Shown: positions 1 to 8,205 of the stretch, one piece after another
Layout: every line of letters begins with the position of its first letter
How positions within the stretch are numbered: position 1 is the stretch's first letter
Assembly: GCA_021791795.1 (NCBI GenBank)
Contig: JAJYVX010000010.1
Span: 1 to 33,298, forward strand
Reading direction: 5' to 3'
DNA length: 33,298 bases
Source of the DNA: Actinomycetes bacterium
GTDB taxonomy: Bacteria > Actinomycetota > Acidimicrobiia > Acidimicrobiales > Bog-793
The notes under the pieces: generated by a model
Database searches by the model: none
The model's input: only the letters and a program-made list of their open reading frames with translations
Told to the model about the DNA's origin: nothing
Translations under genes and position numbers: made by a program

Positions 1-1
1 C

Positions 2-67
2 GACGGACTACGCAAAGCGGCCCTGGGGCTCACGAGCCTCGAGGAAGTCATACGGGTGGTGGCATGA
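2..67 (+). CDS. pilB: C-terminal end of type IV pilus assembly ATPase PilB/GspE-like (truncated by window edge)
   Basis: Frame 2 reads DGLRKAALGLTSLEEVIRVVA*, which resembles the conserved PilB/GspE C-terminus; ATGA overlap with the next gene. Confidence 0.7.
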   Translation, partial: DGLRKAALGLTSLEEVIRVVA

Positions 68-1884
68 GTACTCAAGGATCTCGCTCGGCCAGCGACTGGT
101 CACGCCGTCTCGTGGCGTCACTGGTGGAAAAGGGCATCGTCACCGCGGACTCCGGCGACAGCTCGCTCGACGAGGCGGCCAATCGTGGCGTCCCCGTCGC
201 GATGGTGCTCGCCCAGCGGGGGCTCATCGACACCCGCTCGATCCTCGAGGAGATGTCGGCGCTCTCGGGCGTGGCGAACGTGGACATCGTGGCCGAGCTA
301 CCGAGCCGGGACGCGTTCAGCCTCGTGCCGGAGATGCTGGCGAGAGAGATCGGAGCCGTCGGCTACAGGGTGGAGGACGACAAGGTCACGCTTGCCTGCA
401 TGGAGCCGATAGCGAACCAGGAGCTGCGCCACCTGTCCGAATTCCTCGGCCGGGAGGTGGTCGTGTGCGTCCTGGCGGACCCGACGGCGATCGACCGGGC
501 GATGGCGACCGTCTACCCGCAGCTCGCGACCGACAAGAGGCCGCCCGCTGCGCCGGCCGGCGTCGACGGCAAAGCTGTGCATCTCAACGGGTCGGCCGCC
601 GCTCCTGCCGCGAACGGAGGCGCGCCGGAGAGCGCGGCGTCGCCGGACGACCGGGCCTTCGAGACGGTCGCGGCAGACCAGGCCGTCGCGCCGAGCCCGA
701 CCGAGCCGTTCTCGGTCGAGTCCGAGAACGCCTTCGCGCCGGTGCTCGTCGACTCGTCGCCGGAAGACGACGGCGATGTCTTCGGCGAGCTCGGCGGTGG
801 CGGCATCGGCTTCTCGGCCGGTGCCGTCGACCTCGACGCCCTCCTCACCTACGCGGTCGACAACGGGGCGTCGGACCTGCACCTCGCGACCGAGCTTCCT
901 CCGACCATACGCATCGACGGCTCCCTCAGGCCCATCGAGGGCCTGCCGACGCTCGACAACGAGACGATCCGCGAGATGATCTACCGGGTCCTCACGCAGC
1001 GGAGCCGGGAGCGTTTCGAGGCGACGAAGGAGCTCGACACCTCCCACATGATCCACGGAGTCGGAAGGTTCCGTGTGAACGTCTTCCAGCAGCGCGGCTC
1101 CATCGGGGCGGTGCTCCGGTCCATACCGCACGACATCCCCGACTTCGAGTCCCTCGGGCTGCCGGACGTCGTGTCGAGCTTCGCGGAGCTGCGGCGCGGC
1201 CTCGTCCTCGTCACCGGCCCGACCGGGTCGGGCAAGTCGACGAGCCTCGCATCTCTCGTGAGCATCATCAACCATTCGAAGCCGCTCCACATCGTGACCG
1301 TCGAAGACCCGATCGAGTTCCTCCACCGTCACAGCCGGGCGATCATCAACCAACGCGAAGTCGGCGTCGACACCGAGTCGTTCGCCGAAGCGCTCCGCCA
1401 TGTCCTCCGCCAGGACCCCGACGTCATCCTCATCGGCGAGATGCGGGACATCGAGACGATCCAGACCGCTCTCACCGCAGCCGAGACGGGTCACCTCGTC
1501 TTCGCGACCCTCCACACCCAGGACGCGCCGCAGACGATCGACCGCATCATCGACGTGTTCCCGACCGCACAGCAGCACCAGGTGCGCATCCAGCTCGCCG
1601 GCACGCTCGAGGCCGTCGTGACCCAGCAGCTGATCCTCTCGGCCACGGGTCTCGGGCGCGTGCCCGTCGCCGAGGTGATGGTCTGCACACCTGCGATCCG
1701 CAACCTGATCCGGCAGTCGAAGACACACCAGGTGTACTCCCTCATGCAGACCGGCGGAGCACAGGGCATGCAGACGATGGACCAGGGTCTCGCTCGCGCG
1801 GTGAGGGCCGGGCTCATAACCGAGGCGATCGCCTTCGATCGCTGCCACGACCCGTCCGAGCTGCGCGACTACCTCAAGTCATGA
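64..1884 (+). CDS. pilT: PilT-like type IV pilus retraction ATPase with N-terminal GspE/MshEN-like region
   Basis: Walker A GPTGSGKST, Asp/Walker B VILIGEMRD, His box HLVFATLHTQDA; about 280 aa N-terminal extension with T2SSE_N-like text (GVPVAMVLAQRGLIDTRSILEEMSALSGV). Confidence 0.9.
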   Translation: MSTQGSRSASDWSRRLVASLVEKGIVTADSGDSSLDEAANRGVPVAMVLAQRGLIDTRSILEEMSALSGVANVDIVAELPSRDAFSLVPEMLAREIGAVGYRVEDDKVTLACMEPIANQELRHLSEFLGREVVVCVLADPTAIDRAMATVYPQLATDKRPPAAPAGVDGKAVHLNGSAAAPAANGGAPESAASPDDRAFETVAADQAVAPSPTEPFSVESENAFAPVLVDSSPEDDGDVFGELGGGGIGFSAGAVDLDALLTYAVDNGASDLHLATELPPTIRIDGSLRPIEGLPTLDNETIREMIYRVLTQRSRERFEATKELDTSHMIHGVGRFRVNVFQQRGSIGAVLRSIPHDIPDFESLGLPDVVSSFAELRRGLVLVTGPTGSGKSTSLASLVSIINHSKPLHIVTVEDPIEFLHRHSRAIINQREVGVDTESFAEALRHVLRQDPDVILIGEMRDIETIQTALTAAETGHLVFATLHTQDAPQTIDRIIDVFPTAQQHQVRIQLAGTLEAVVTQQLILSATGLGRVPVAEVMVCTPAIRNLIRQSKTHQVYSLMQTGGAQGMQTMDQGLARAVRAGLITEAIAFDRCHDPSELRDYLKS

Positions 1885-1912
1885 ACGCCTCGCCGAGAAC
1901 GAAGGGCGACTG

Positions 1913-3157
1913 ATGGCAACTACGACATTCGACTACAAGGTCCGCGACCGCGAAGGCAAGCTCATCTCTGGCCAACTCGAGGGCGACAACCTGCCACTCG
2001 TGGCGGCGAGGCTGCGCGAGATGGGTTTCGCCCCGATCGAGATCAAGCCGATCGTCGGCGTGAACCTGCGCCGCGAGATCTCCATACCCGGGCTCTCGGA
2101 TCGCGTGAAGCTGAAGGACATCGCGCTCATGAGCCGGCAGCTCGCCACGATGGTGGCCTCCGGCCTCACGCTCGTCCGCTCCCTCGGCGTGCTCGCCGAC
2201 CAGATCGAGTCGAAACCGCTGCGCGAGGCGATGCTCAAGGTTCGCGCCGACGTCGAGCAGGGAACCCTGCTCTCGGCGTCGCTCGAGAAGCTGCCGAAGG
2301 TCTTCCCACCGCTCTACATCGCGATGGTGAAAGCGGGAGAGGTCGGCGGATCTCTCGACGCCGTCCTCCTCAAGCTCTCGACCACGCTCGAGAAGCAAGT
2401 GGAGCTCCGCGCGAAGGTCCGCTCTGCGATGAGCTACCCGGCCATCGTCCTCACCCTCGTCGTGATCATCGTCAGCTGCCTCATGATCTTCGTCGTCCCG
2501 ATCTTCAAGCACCTCTTCCAGTCGCTCGGGGGCCAGCTGCCGTTGCCGACGAGGATCGTCATCGAGATCTCGAACATCCTCGCGAGCTTCTACCTGCTCG
2601 CCGTCATCGGAGCCGTCATCGCCGGCGTGCTCGTCCTCCGTCGCTTCATCGCCACGCCCGCGGGACGCGAGAAGTGGGACGCTCTCAAGCTGCGGCCGCC
2701 CATCTTCGGGCCGCTCATCCACAAGGTCGCGCTCGCCCGCTTCTCCGCCACTCTCGCCTCGCTCCTCTCGGCCGGCGTGCCGATCATCGAGGCACTCGAC
2801 ATCGTCGCCGCCAACACCGGCAACCAGATCGTCGCGAACGCTCTCCACGGAGCGAAGGACGGTGTGCGCCAGGGACAGGCGCTCTCGGCCACGCTCGCGC
2901 AGTACAGCGTGATGCCGACCATGGTCACCCAGATGATCGAGACGGGGGAGGAGTCCGGCGCGCTCGACTCGATGCTCGACAAGATCGCCACTTTCTACGA
3001 CAACGAGGTCGACGCCACGATCGCGAGCCTCACGAGCGTCCTCGAACCACTCCTCATCGTGGTCATGGGCGTCTGCATCGGGGCGATCGTGATCTCCATG
3101 TACCTGCCGATGTTCGACATCTACAAGCTCATCCAGAAGAGCGGCTCGAACGGCTGA
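1913..3157 (+). CDS. pilC: Type IV pilus inner membrane platform protein PilC (T2SF family)
   Basis: 414 aa; FDYKVRDREGKLISGQLEGDN start, LMSRQLATMVASGLTLVRSLGVL, MIETGEESGALDSMLDKIATFYDNEVD motifs. Confidence 0.95.
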   Translation: MATTTFDYKVRDREGKLISGQLEGDNLPLVAARLREMGFAPIEIKPIVGVNLRREISIPGLSDRVKLKDIALMSRQLATMVASGLTLVRSLGVLADQIESKPLREAMLKVRADVEQGTLLSASLEKLPKVFPPLYIAMVKAGEVGGSLDAVLLKLSTTLEKQVELRAKVRSAMSYPAIVLTLVVIIVSCLMIFVVPIFKHLFQSLGGQLPLPTRIVIEISNILASFYLLAVIGAVIAGVLVLRRFIATPAGREKWDALKLRPPIFGPLIHKVALARFSATLASLLSAGVPIIEALDIVAANTGNQIVANALHGAKDGVRQGQALSATLAQYSVMPTMVTQMIETGEESGALDSMLDKIATFYDNEVDATIASLTSVLEPLLIVVMGVCIGAIVISMYLPMFDIYKLIQKSGSNG

Positions 3158-3229
3158 GGACTGAGGTAAGCGCAATGAGGACACCGCACATCGGCCCCGG
3201 ACGGGTCGCAGCAGAAAAGGGAGCCCGAG

Positions 3230-4933
3230 ATGAGTAGCAGAGGCGCGAGGCGCTTGAGCCTCGAGGTCAGCAACAGCGCGGTCCGCATGGCCGAGCTGGC
3301 GCTCGGCGGTGGCAGACCTCGCCTCGTGAAACTGGGGCAGGTACGGCTCCCCCACCGAGCGGTGATCGACGGTGCCGTCGTGAACGTGGCGGCAGTGCAG
3401 TCGGCGATCGTTCGCTGCGTCCGGGAGGGCGGTTTCTCGGTCAAAGAGGTGTACCTCGGTGTCGCCGGGTTGAGAGCCATCACCCGCGAGCTCGACATGC
3501 CGCCCGTTCCCGACTCCGAGCTCGACTCCGCCGTGCGGCTGCAGGCGCTCGACGTGGTCCCCTTCCCGATCGAGAAGACGCTCATGTCTGCTCGCCCGCT
3601 CGAGGAAGTGCTCGCGCCGGACGGTTCGACGCTGCGGAGGGTCCTTCTCGCGGCTGCGCACAGGGACCTCATCTCGCCGCTCCTCGAGGCCGTGCAGAAG
3701 TCGGGGCTGAGACCCCTCAGCGTCGACCTCACCTCGATGGCCCTCATACGGAGCCTCTACGACCCCGGGCGTCACACCGACGGTCCGGAGGCGATCGTCT
3801 CCATCGGGGCGGGCCTCACCACGGTCGTCGTCCACGAGAACGGCGTACCTCACTTCGTGCGCACGATCGCCGAAGGCGGCGACACCATCACCGCGGCGAT
3901 CTCGGGGGCGCTCGACCTCCCGATCGAGGACGCCGAGAAGATCAAGCGGACGCTCGACCAGGCGGGTCCCCACATCCGGGCTGCAGCCACGGCCGCCGAG
4001 GAGGCGTCGAACTCGCTCGTCGGCGAGATCCGCAACTCCATCGAGTACTACTCCTCGCTCGCGGGCCGCTCCGAGGTGAGGCGCGTCACGCTCACCGGCG
4101 GCGGGGCGCTCCTGTTCGGCCTGTACGAGCGCCTGCAGCAGCAGCTCCGCTCGGAGGTCGCGTTCGGCAGCTCGGCCGCACGGGTGGACGGCTCGGGAGC
4201 GCACCTGGCCCCCGAGGAGACGGCCGAGCGCGACCTGCTGCTCGCAGTGGCGCTCGGCCTTGCCCTGCCGGAGCGCTCCGACGTGAAGCAGCTCGACCTC
4301 CTGCCGCCAGAGGTGAAGAAGGACCGGAAGAACGTACGACGCGACCGGGTGGCCGTAGCTGCCGCGACTCTGATCGTGCTCGCCATGGCGGGCGGCGGGC
4401 TCCTCCGGTACCTCGAGGTCCACAAGGCCGAGAGCAAGGTGGCGGCGCTCAACTCCGAGATCGCCTCGACCTCTGCCCAGATAGGGAAGTACGACAAGGC
4501 GAGGATCGACGTGGCCAACATGCGGCGCGACTCCGCTCTTCTCACACCGGTCGTGCAGGGTGAGGTGAACTGGCCTGCCGTGCTTGCCTCCGTGCAGCGG
4601 AACACTCCCGCCGGAGGGATCGTCACGAGCCTCGTCGGCAACGACACGCCGCCGGTGAAGACGACGTCGAGCCTTCCGGCCGGCTCGCCGACGAGTGCCG
4701 CCGCGACCGCGGTGCAGATCGCATCCGTGACTGTGACGGTGCAGGCGCAGCGCAACTACCCGTACTTCCAGGTCTGGTACGACCAGCTCGGGCGCTCCGG
4801 CCAGTTGCAGCTGACCGAGTGGTCTCCCTTCGCCCAGTCCTCTGCCGGAACCGTGACCTACTCTGCAACGATCAGCGTGCTCGGGACCATCAAGTCCGGC
4901 CGGGCCACCATCTTCGAGGTGCCGAACCGATGA
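3230..4933 (+). CDS. PilM-PilN fusion (actin-like ATPase followed by PilN-like membrane domain)
   Basis: One uninterrupted 567 aa ORF: PilM-like N-terminus (LSLEVSNSAVRMAEL..., SIGAGLTTVVVHENG, TGGGALLFGL), then INLLP-like motif LDLLPPE, one TM helix and a coiled-coil/PilN-like periplasmic part. Confidence 0.85.
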   Translation: MSSRGARRLSLEVSNSAVRMAELALGGGRPRLVKLGQVRLPHRAVIDGAVVNVAAVQSAIVRCVREGGFSVKEVYLGVAGLRAITRELDMPPVPDSELDSAVRLQALDVVPFPIEKTLMSARPLEEVLAPDGSTLRRVLLAAAHRDLISPLLEAVQKSGLRPLSVDLTSMALIRSLYDPGRHTDGPEAIVSIGAGLTTVVVHENGVPHFVRTIAEGGDTITAAISGALDLPIEDAEKIKRTLDQAGPHIRAAATAAEEASNSLVGEIRNSIEYYSSLAGRSEVRRVTLTGGGALLFGLYERLQQQLRSEVAFGSSAARVDGSGAHLAPEETAERDLLLAVALGLALPERSDVKQLDLLPPEVKKDRKNVRRDRVAVAAATLIVLAMAGGGLLRYLEVHKAESKVAALNSEIASTSAQIGKYDKARIDVANMRRDSALLTPVVQGEVNWPAVLASVQRNTPAGGIVTSLVGNDTPPVKTTSSLPAGSPTSAAATAVQIASVTVTVQAQRNYPYFQVWYDQLGRSGQLQLTEWSPFAQSSAGTVTYSATISVLGTIKSGRATIFEVPNR

Positions 4934-5544
4934 AGCGATTCTCCTCCATAGACCTCTCCACGTTCAAGCGGCCGACGGTGCTCGTCTCCCTGGCAGTCGT
5001 GCTCGTGCTCGCCGGCGCCTGGTGGTTCGCCTGGATGTCGCCCCAGGGCGCCAAGCTCTCGTCCGTCAACCAGCAGGAGACGACGAAGCAGGCGCAGCTC
5101 TACTCCCTGCAGACCGAGCTCGCGACGTCTCGCTACGACGTCTCGCTCCTGCAGAAGTACGGCTCGTACCTGCAGCGCTTCACCGCGGCCGTGCCGCCGA
5201 CGCCTGAGGCACAGGTGCTCACCACGCAGTTGTTCCAGCTCGCCGCACACACCGTCGGCAGCAGGCACCTGACGGCGCTGAGCGACGACACGACCGCGCC
5301 GCCGACCGCCACGCAGTCGCTCGGCGAGGTACCCCTCACGATCGACATCGCCGGCCCGTACGACCAGTGCGTCTCGTTCCTGCGCGGCCTCTACAAGCTC
5401 CCGCGGCTGATCACCATCAGCTCGATCACTCCGAGCCCTCAGTCAGGGCCGGCCTCGGCCGGAGCCAACTTGCTCGACGTCAACGGCCAGCCGTACACCA
5501 TGACCATCTCTGCCACGGCCTACTTCTCCCCCTCCATCGGCTGA
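4930..5544 (+). CDS. pilO: PilO-like type IV pilus assembly protein
   Basis: ATGA overlap with the PilM-N ORF; starts MKRFSSIDLSTFKRPTVLVSLAVVLVLAGAWWFAWMSPQGAKL; single N-terminal TM, coiled coil, small periplasmic domain; syntenic position. Confidence 0.75.
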   Translation: MKRFSSIDLSTFKRPTVLVSLAVVLVLAGAWWFAWMSPQGAKLSSVNQQETTKQAQLYSLQTELATSRYDVSLLQKYGSYLQRFTAAVPPTPEAQVLTTQLFQLAAHTVGSRHLTALSDDTTAPPTATQSLGEVPLTIDIAGPYDQCVSFLRGLYKLPRLITISSITPSPQSGPASAGANLLDVNGQPYTMTISATAYFSPSIG

Positions 5545-5673
5545 ACGATCGGCAGGTCGGGAGAGCAAGACCCGTCCGAGCGGCTCAGCCTGTGGGCAAG
5601 TCGTAGGAATCAGGGGATCGACTCGGCGTCGGGCGGTAGGTGATCCGGTAGGTCGCGATGCGACGATCGTCGG

Positions 5674-6033
5674 ATGCGACAGGTGGAGCGGCGAGTCATC
5701 TTCCTCGAGGCGATCCCCGTACCGGGCTGGCTCCGCGAGGCGGCCTGCGCGGCGACGACAGAGGCGCGCCGCTCGCTGCCCGGACCTGACGACAACGCAC
5801 AACTGGGCCGCCGGATCGACCTGCTCGCCGGCATCCTCTCGCCCCAACGAGCCGGCCGCACGAGAAAGGAGACGGTGCTCGACGCCCTCGTGCTCTCCGG
5901 CGAGATCGCGGAGCAGCTCCGGGGACAAGGCTCGCAGTCGGGAGGTGGCTCGCTCCTGCTCTCGCTCGCCTTCGAGGGACTCGCGGCTGCCCTGCTCGAA
6001 GCGGTCGTCGGCGACGCGGATCTCGAGCAATAG
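5674..6033 (+). CDS. Hypothetical protein (119 aa)
   Basis: Codon third positions G/C biased; protein-like composition; no family recognised. Confidence 0.5.
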   Translation: MRQVERRVIFLEAIPVPGWLREAACAATTEARRSLPGPDDNAQLGRRIDLLAGILSPQRAGRTRKETVLDALVLSGEIAEQLRGQGSQSGGGSLLLSLAFEGLAAALLEAVVGDADLEQ

Positions 6034-6037
6034 TCGC

Positions 6038-7051
6038 TCAGGCCGGCGACGCGTCCGGGTGGAGCTGCGGCAGCCCCCCGTGGTTCGGCGCCTCGAGGGA
6101 TGCGGCGGTGTCAGCGGTGCCGGACCGCCTCGCCGCGCGAGACGGCTCGTCACCTCGTGTGATCCGGCGCCTGTCGTAGAGCGCCTCGTCGGCTATGGCG
6201 AGGAGCACGGCGGGCTCGGGTCCGCCGCAGCTCTGATAGCTGGCCACGCCCCAGCTGAACGACGGTGCGCCCATCCGCTCCACGCGGGCCATTACGACCG
6301 AGGCGTCGTCGGGCGTCGTGTCGGGTAGCACGACTGCGAACTCGTCCCCACCGAGGCGGTACACGCCGTCTAGTCCGCGCAGTGCTCGCCGCAGCGTCTC
6401 GACGAGGCGGAGCAGGACCTGGTCCCCTGCGGCATGACCTTCGCTGTCGTTCACCACCTTCAGCCCGTCCACATCGAGGGCGACGACGCTGAGGTCGAGC
6501 TCGGCGCGCTGGCATCGCGCCAATTCCCGTTCGAGGTCGCGCTCGAACGCCCTCCTGTTCGAGCAGCCCGTGAGCGGATCGCTGAACGCCGCCGCCTGCA
6601 GCTCGTCGGTCGCGGAGCGGGTCGCGACAAGAGTCGCCTTGTCGACGAGCCGGCCGAGCCGTTCCCCGTCCGAGCCCGTGGACACGAGATGGCGGAGAAG
6701 CAGCATCTGCTCCACCACGATGTTGGGCGAGCCGACTCTCGCCCCCCAGAAGGCCGCGGCGTGCTCCAACGCCTTGCGGCGCTGCGGCACGCTCGACGCC
6801 GCCCGTGGCGCGACGGGCTCCCGCCCGTGCCCGGCGAAGGCTCCCCGCACGCGGGCGACCGCGTCCGCGGTCGCGGCCGCTTCGAGCGCCACGAGCATCG
6901 CGAAGCGCTCCTCGTCGTCTGCCGGTCCGAGCGCGCACCCGGTCGCCTGGATCCGCCCGAGCCACGCTCCTTCGAGACCGCGGACGGCATCCACTTCCTG
7001 GCCCGTGAGGAGATGGCTCTCGGCCAACGCTGGGAGGCGCCGGGCAGGCAC
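6038..7051 (-). CDS. GGDEF-domain diguanylate cyclase with uncharacterised N-terminal region
   Basis: C-terminal DPLTGCSNRRAFERDLEREL..., RLGGDEFAVVLP, with RGLD five residues upstream of GGDEF (I-site RxxD). Confidence 0.9.
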   Translation of the reverse strand: MPARRLPALAESHLLTGQEVDAVRGLEGAWLGRIQATGCALGPADDEERFAMLVALEAAATADAVARVRGAFAGHGREPVAPRAASSVPQRRKALEHAAAFWGARVGSPNIVVEQMLLLRHLVSTGSDGERLGRLVDKATLVATRSATDELQAAAFSDPLTGCSNRRAFERDLERELARCQRAELDLSVVALDVDGLKVVNDSEGHAAGDQVLLRLVETLRRALRGLDGVYRLGGDEFAVVLPDTTPDDASVVMARVERMGAPSFSWGVASYQSCGGPEPAVLLAIADEALYDRRRITRGDEPSRAARRSGTADTAASLEAPNHGGLPQLHPDASPA

Positions 7052-7203
7052 CCGGTGGCGAACGGGCGGGACGCTGCTCCCCCCGCTGAAGTGCGTCTCG
7101 GATTCGGCTACGAGGTCGAGGTTACCAGCGCCCTCTCCGCCGTCAGCGGAGTCCGGAACGCCGGATGCCGGCTCGACCGCGTGTTCCCTGCGACAATCAG
7201 GCC

Positions 7204-8205
7204 GTGACCGAGCGAGCTCGCACGTCCGGCGCGTGTGCGACCGTCACGATCGGGATCCCGGTCCTCGACGAGGAGACCACGCTTCGTCGCTGCCTCGACG
7301 CGCTGGCGGTGCAGAGCTATCCGGAGCTCCTCGAGATACTCGTGGTCGACGGCGGGTCGACGGACGCGACGAGGGAGATCGCCCGCGCCTACCCGCTCGT
7401 CCGCCTGCTCGACAACCCGCGCCGCAGCCGTCCGGCGGGACTGAACGTCGCCATCGCGAGCGCGAGGGGTGCGGTCTTCGTACGCGTGGACGCGAGGGTC
7501 GTGGTCGCGCCCGACTACGTCGAAGCGTGCGTCGCAGCACTCGAGCGGAGCAGTGCGGCGATAGTCGGAGGTCCGATGCGACTCGAAGCGACCACTCCCG
7601 CCGAGCGCGGGGTCAAGGCTGCCATGACGTCCGTGCTCGGTTCCGGACCGGCCCGCTTCCGGCGCGAGCAGGCGGAAGCGGGCTTCGTCGACACGGTCTA
7701 TCTCGGCGCGTTCACCCTCGACACGATCCGAGCCCTCGGCGGCTACGACGAAGACTTCGGCGGCAACGAGGACGCCGAGCTGAACTTCCGTGCCCAGAAG
7801 GCCGGCGGCGTCTACCTCGATCCCGCCATCCGATCCAGCTACGCCGTCCGCTCCGGGCTGAAGGGCCTCTGGTCCCAGTACTACCGGTACGGCACGAACC
7901 GCACGAGGACGATGCTGAAGCACCCCGGCTCCGTCTCGCCTCGGCAGCTCGCCGTGCCCGTGCTCATGGTCGCCCTGGCAAGCCCTTGGCGGAGGCAGGT
8001 AGCCGCCGGATACCTGGCCGCAGTCGTTCTCCGCGCCGGTGCGGAGGCGACCCGCGACCCGGCTGCGGCGCCGACCCTCGCGGCTGCCCTGCCGGTCATG
8101 CACGCAGCCTGGGGGGCCGGGTTCGTGCGCAGTGTGTCGCGGCACCTCGGTGAGAAGAGCCTGCGGCTGATCCGCTCTCAACGACCTTGCCTCCCGACGA
8201 CCTGA
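7204..8205 (+). CDS. Family 2 glycosyltransferase
   Basis: VTIGIPVLDEETTLRRCLDALAVQSYPELLEILVVDGGSTDATREI, GGYDEDFGGNEDAELNFR. GTG start chosen at 7204; the ORF extends to 7165. Confidence 0.85.
   Translation: MTERARTSGACATVTIGIPVLDEETTLRRCLDALAVQSYPELLEILVVDGGSTDATREIARAYPLVRLLDNPRRSRPAGLNVAIASARGAVFVRVDARVVVAPDYVEACVAALERSSAAIVGGPMRLEATTPAERGVKAAMTSVLGSGPARFRREQAEAGFVDTVYLGAFTLDTIRALGGYDEDFGGNEDAELNFRAQKAGGVYLDPAIRSSYAVRSGLKGLWSQYYRYGTNRTRTMLKHPGSVSPRQLAVPVLMVALASPWRRQVAAGYLAAVVLRAGAEATRDPAAAPTLAAALPVMHAAWGAGFVRSVSRHLGEKSLRLIRSQRPCLPTT

Noticed and set aside
298-1848. 516-aa minus-strand ORF opposite pilT
   Set aside because: Antisense shadow of a clear PilT-type gene; composition not protein-like.
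465-1913. 482-aa plus-strand ORF in another frame of pilT
   Set aside because: Arg/Pro-rich out-of-frame translation, no motifs.
1874-4423. 849-aa minus-strand ORF opposite pilC/pilM
   Set aside because: Arg/Glu/Asp/His-rich low-information translation, mirror of strongly supported plus-strand genes; typical high-GC antisense open frame.
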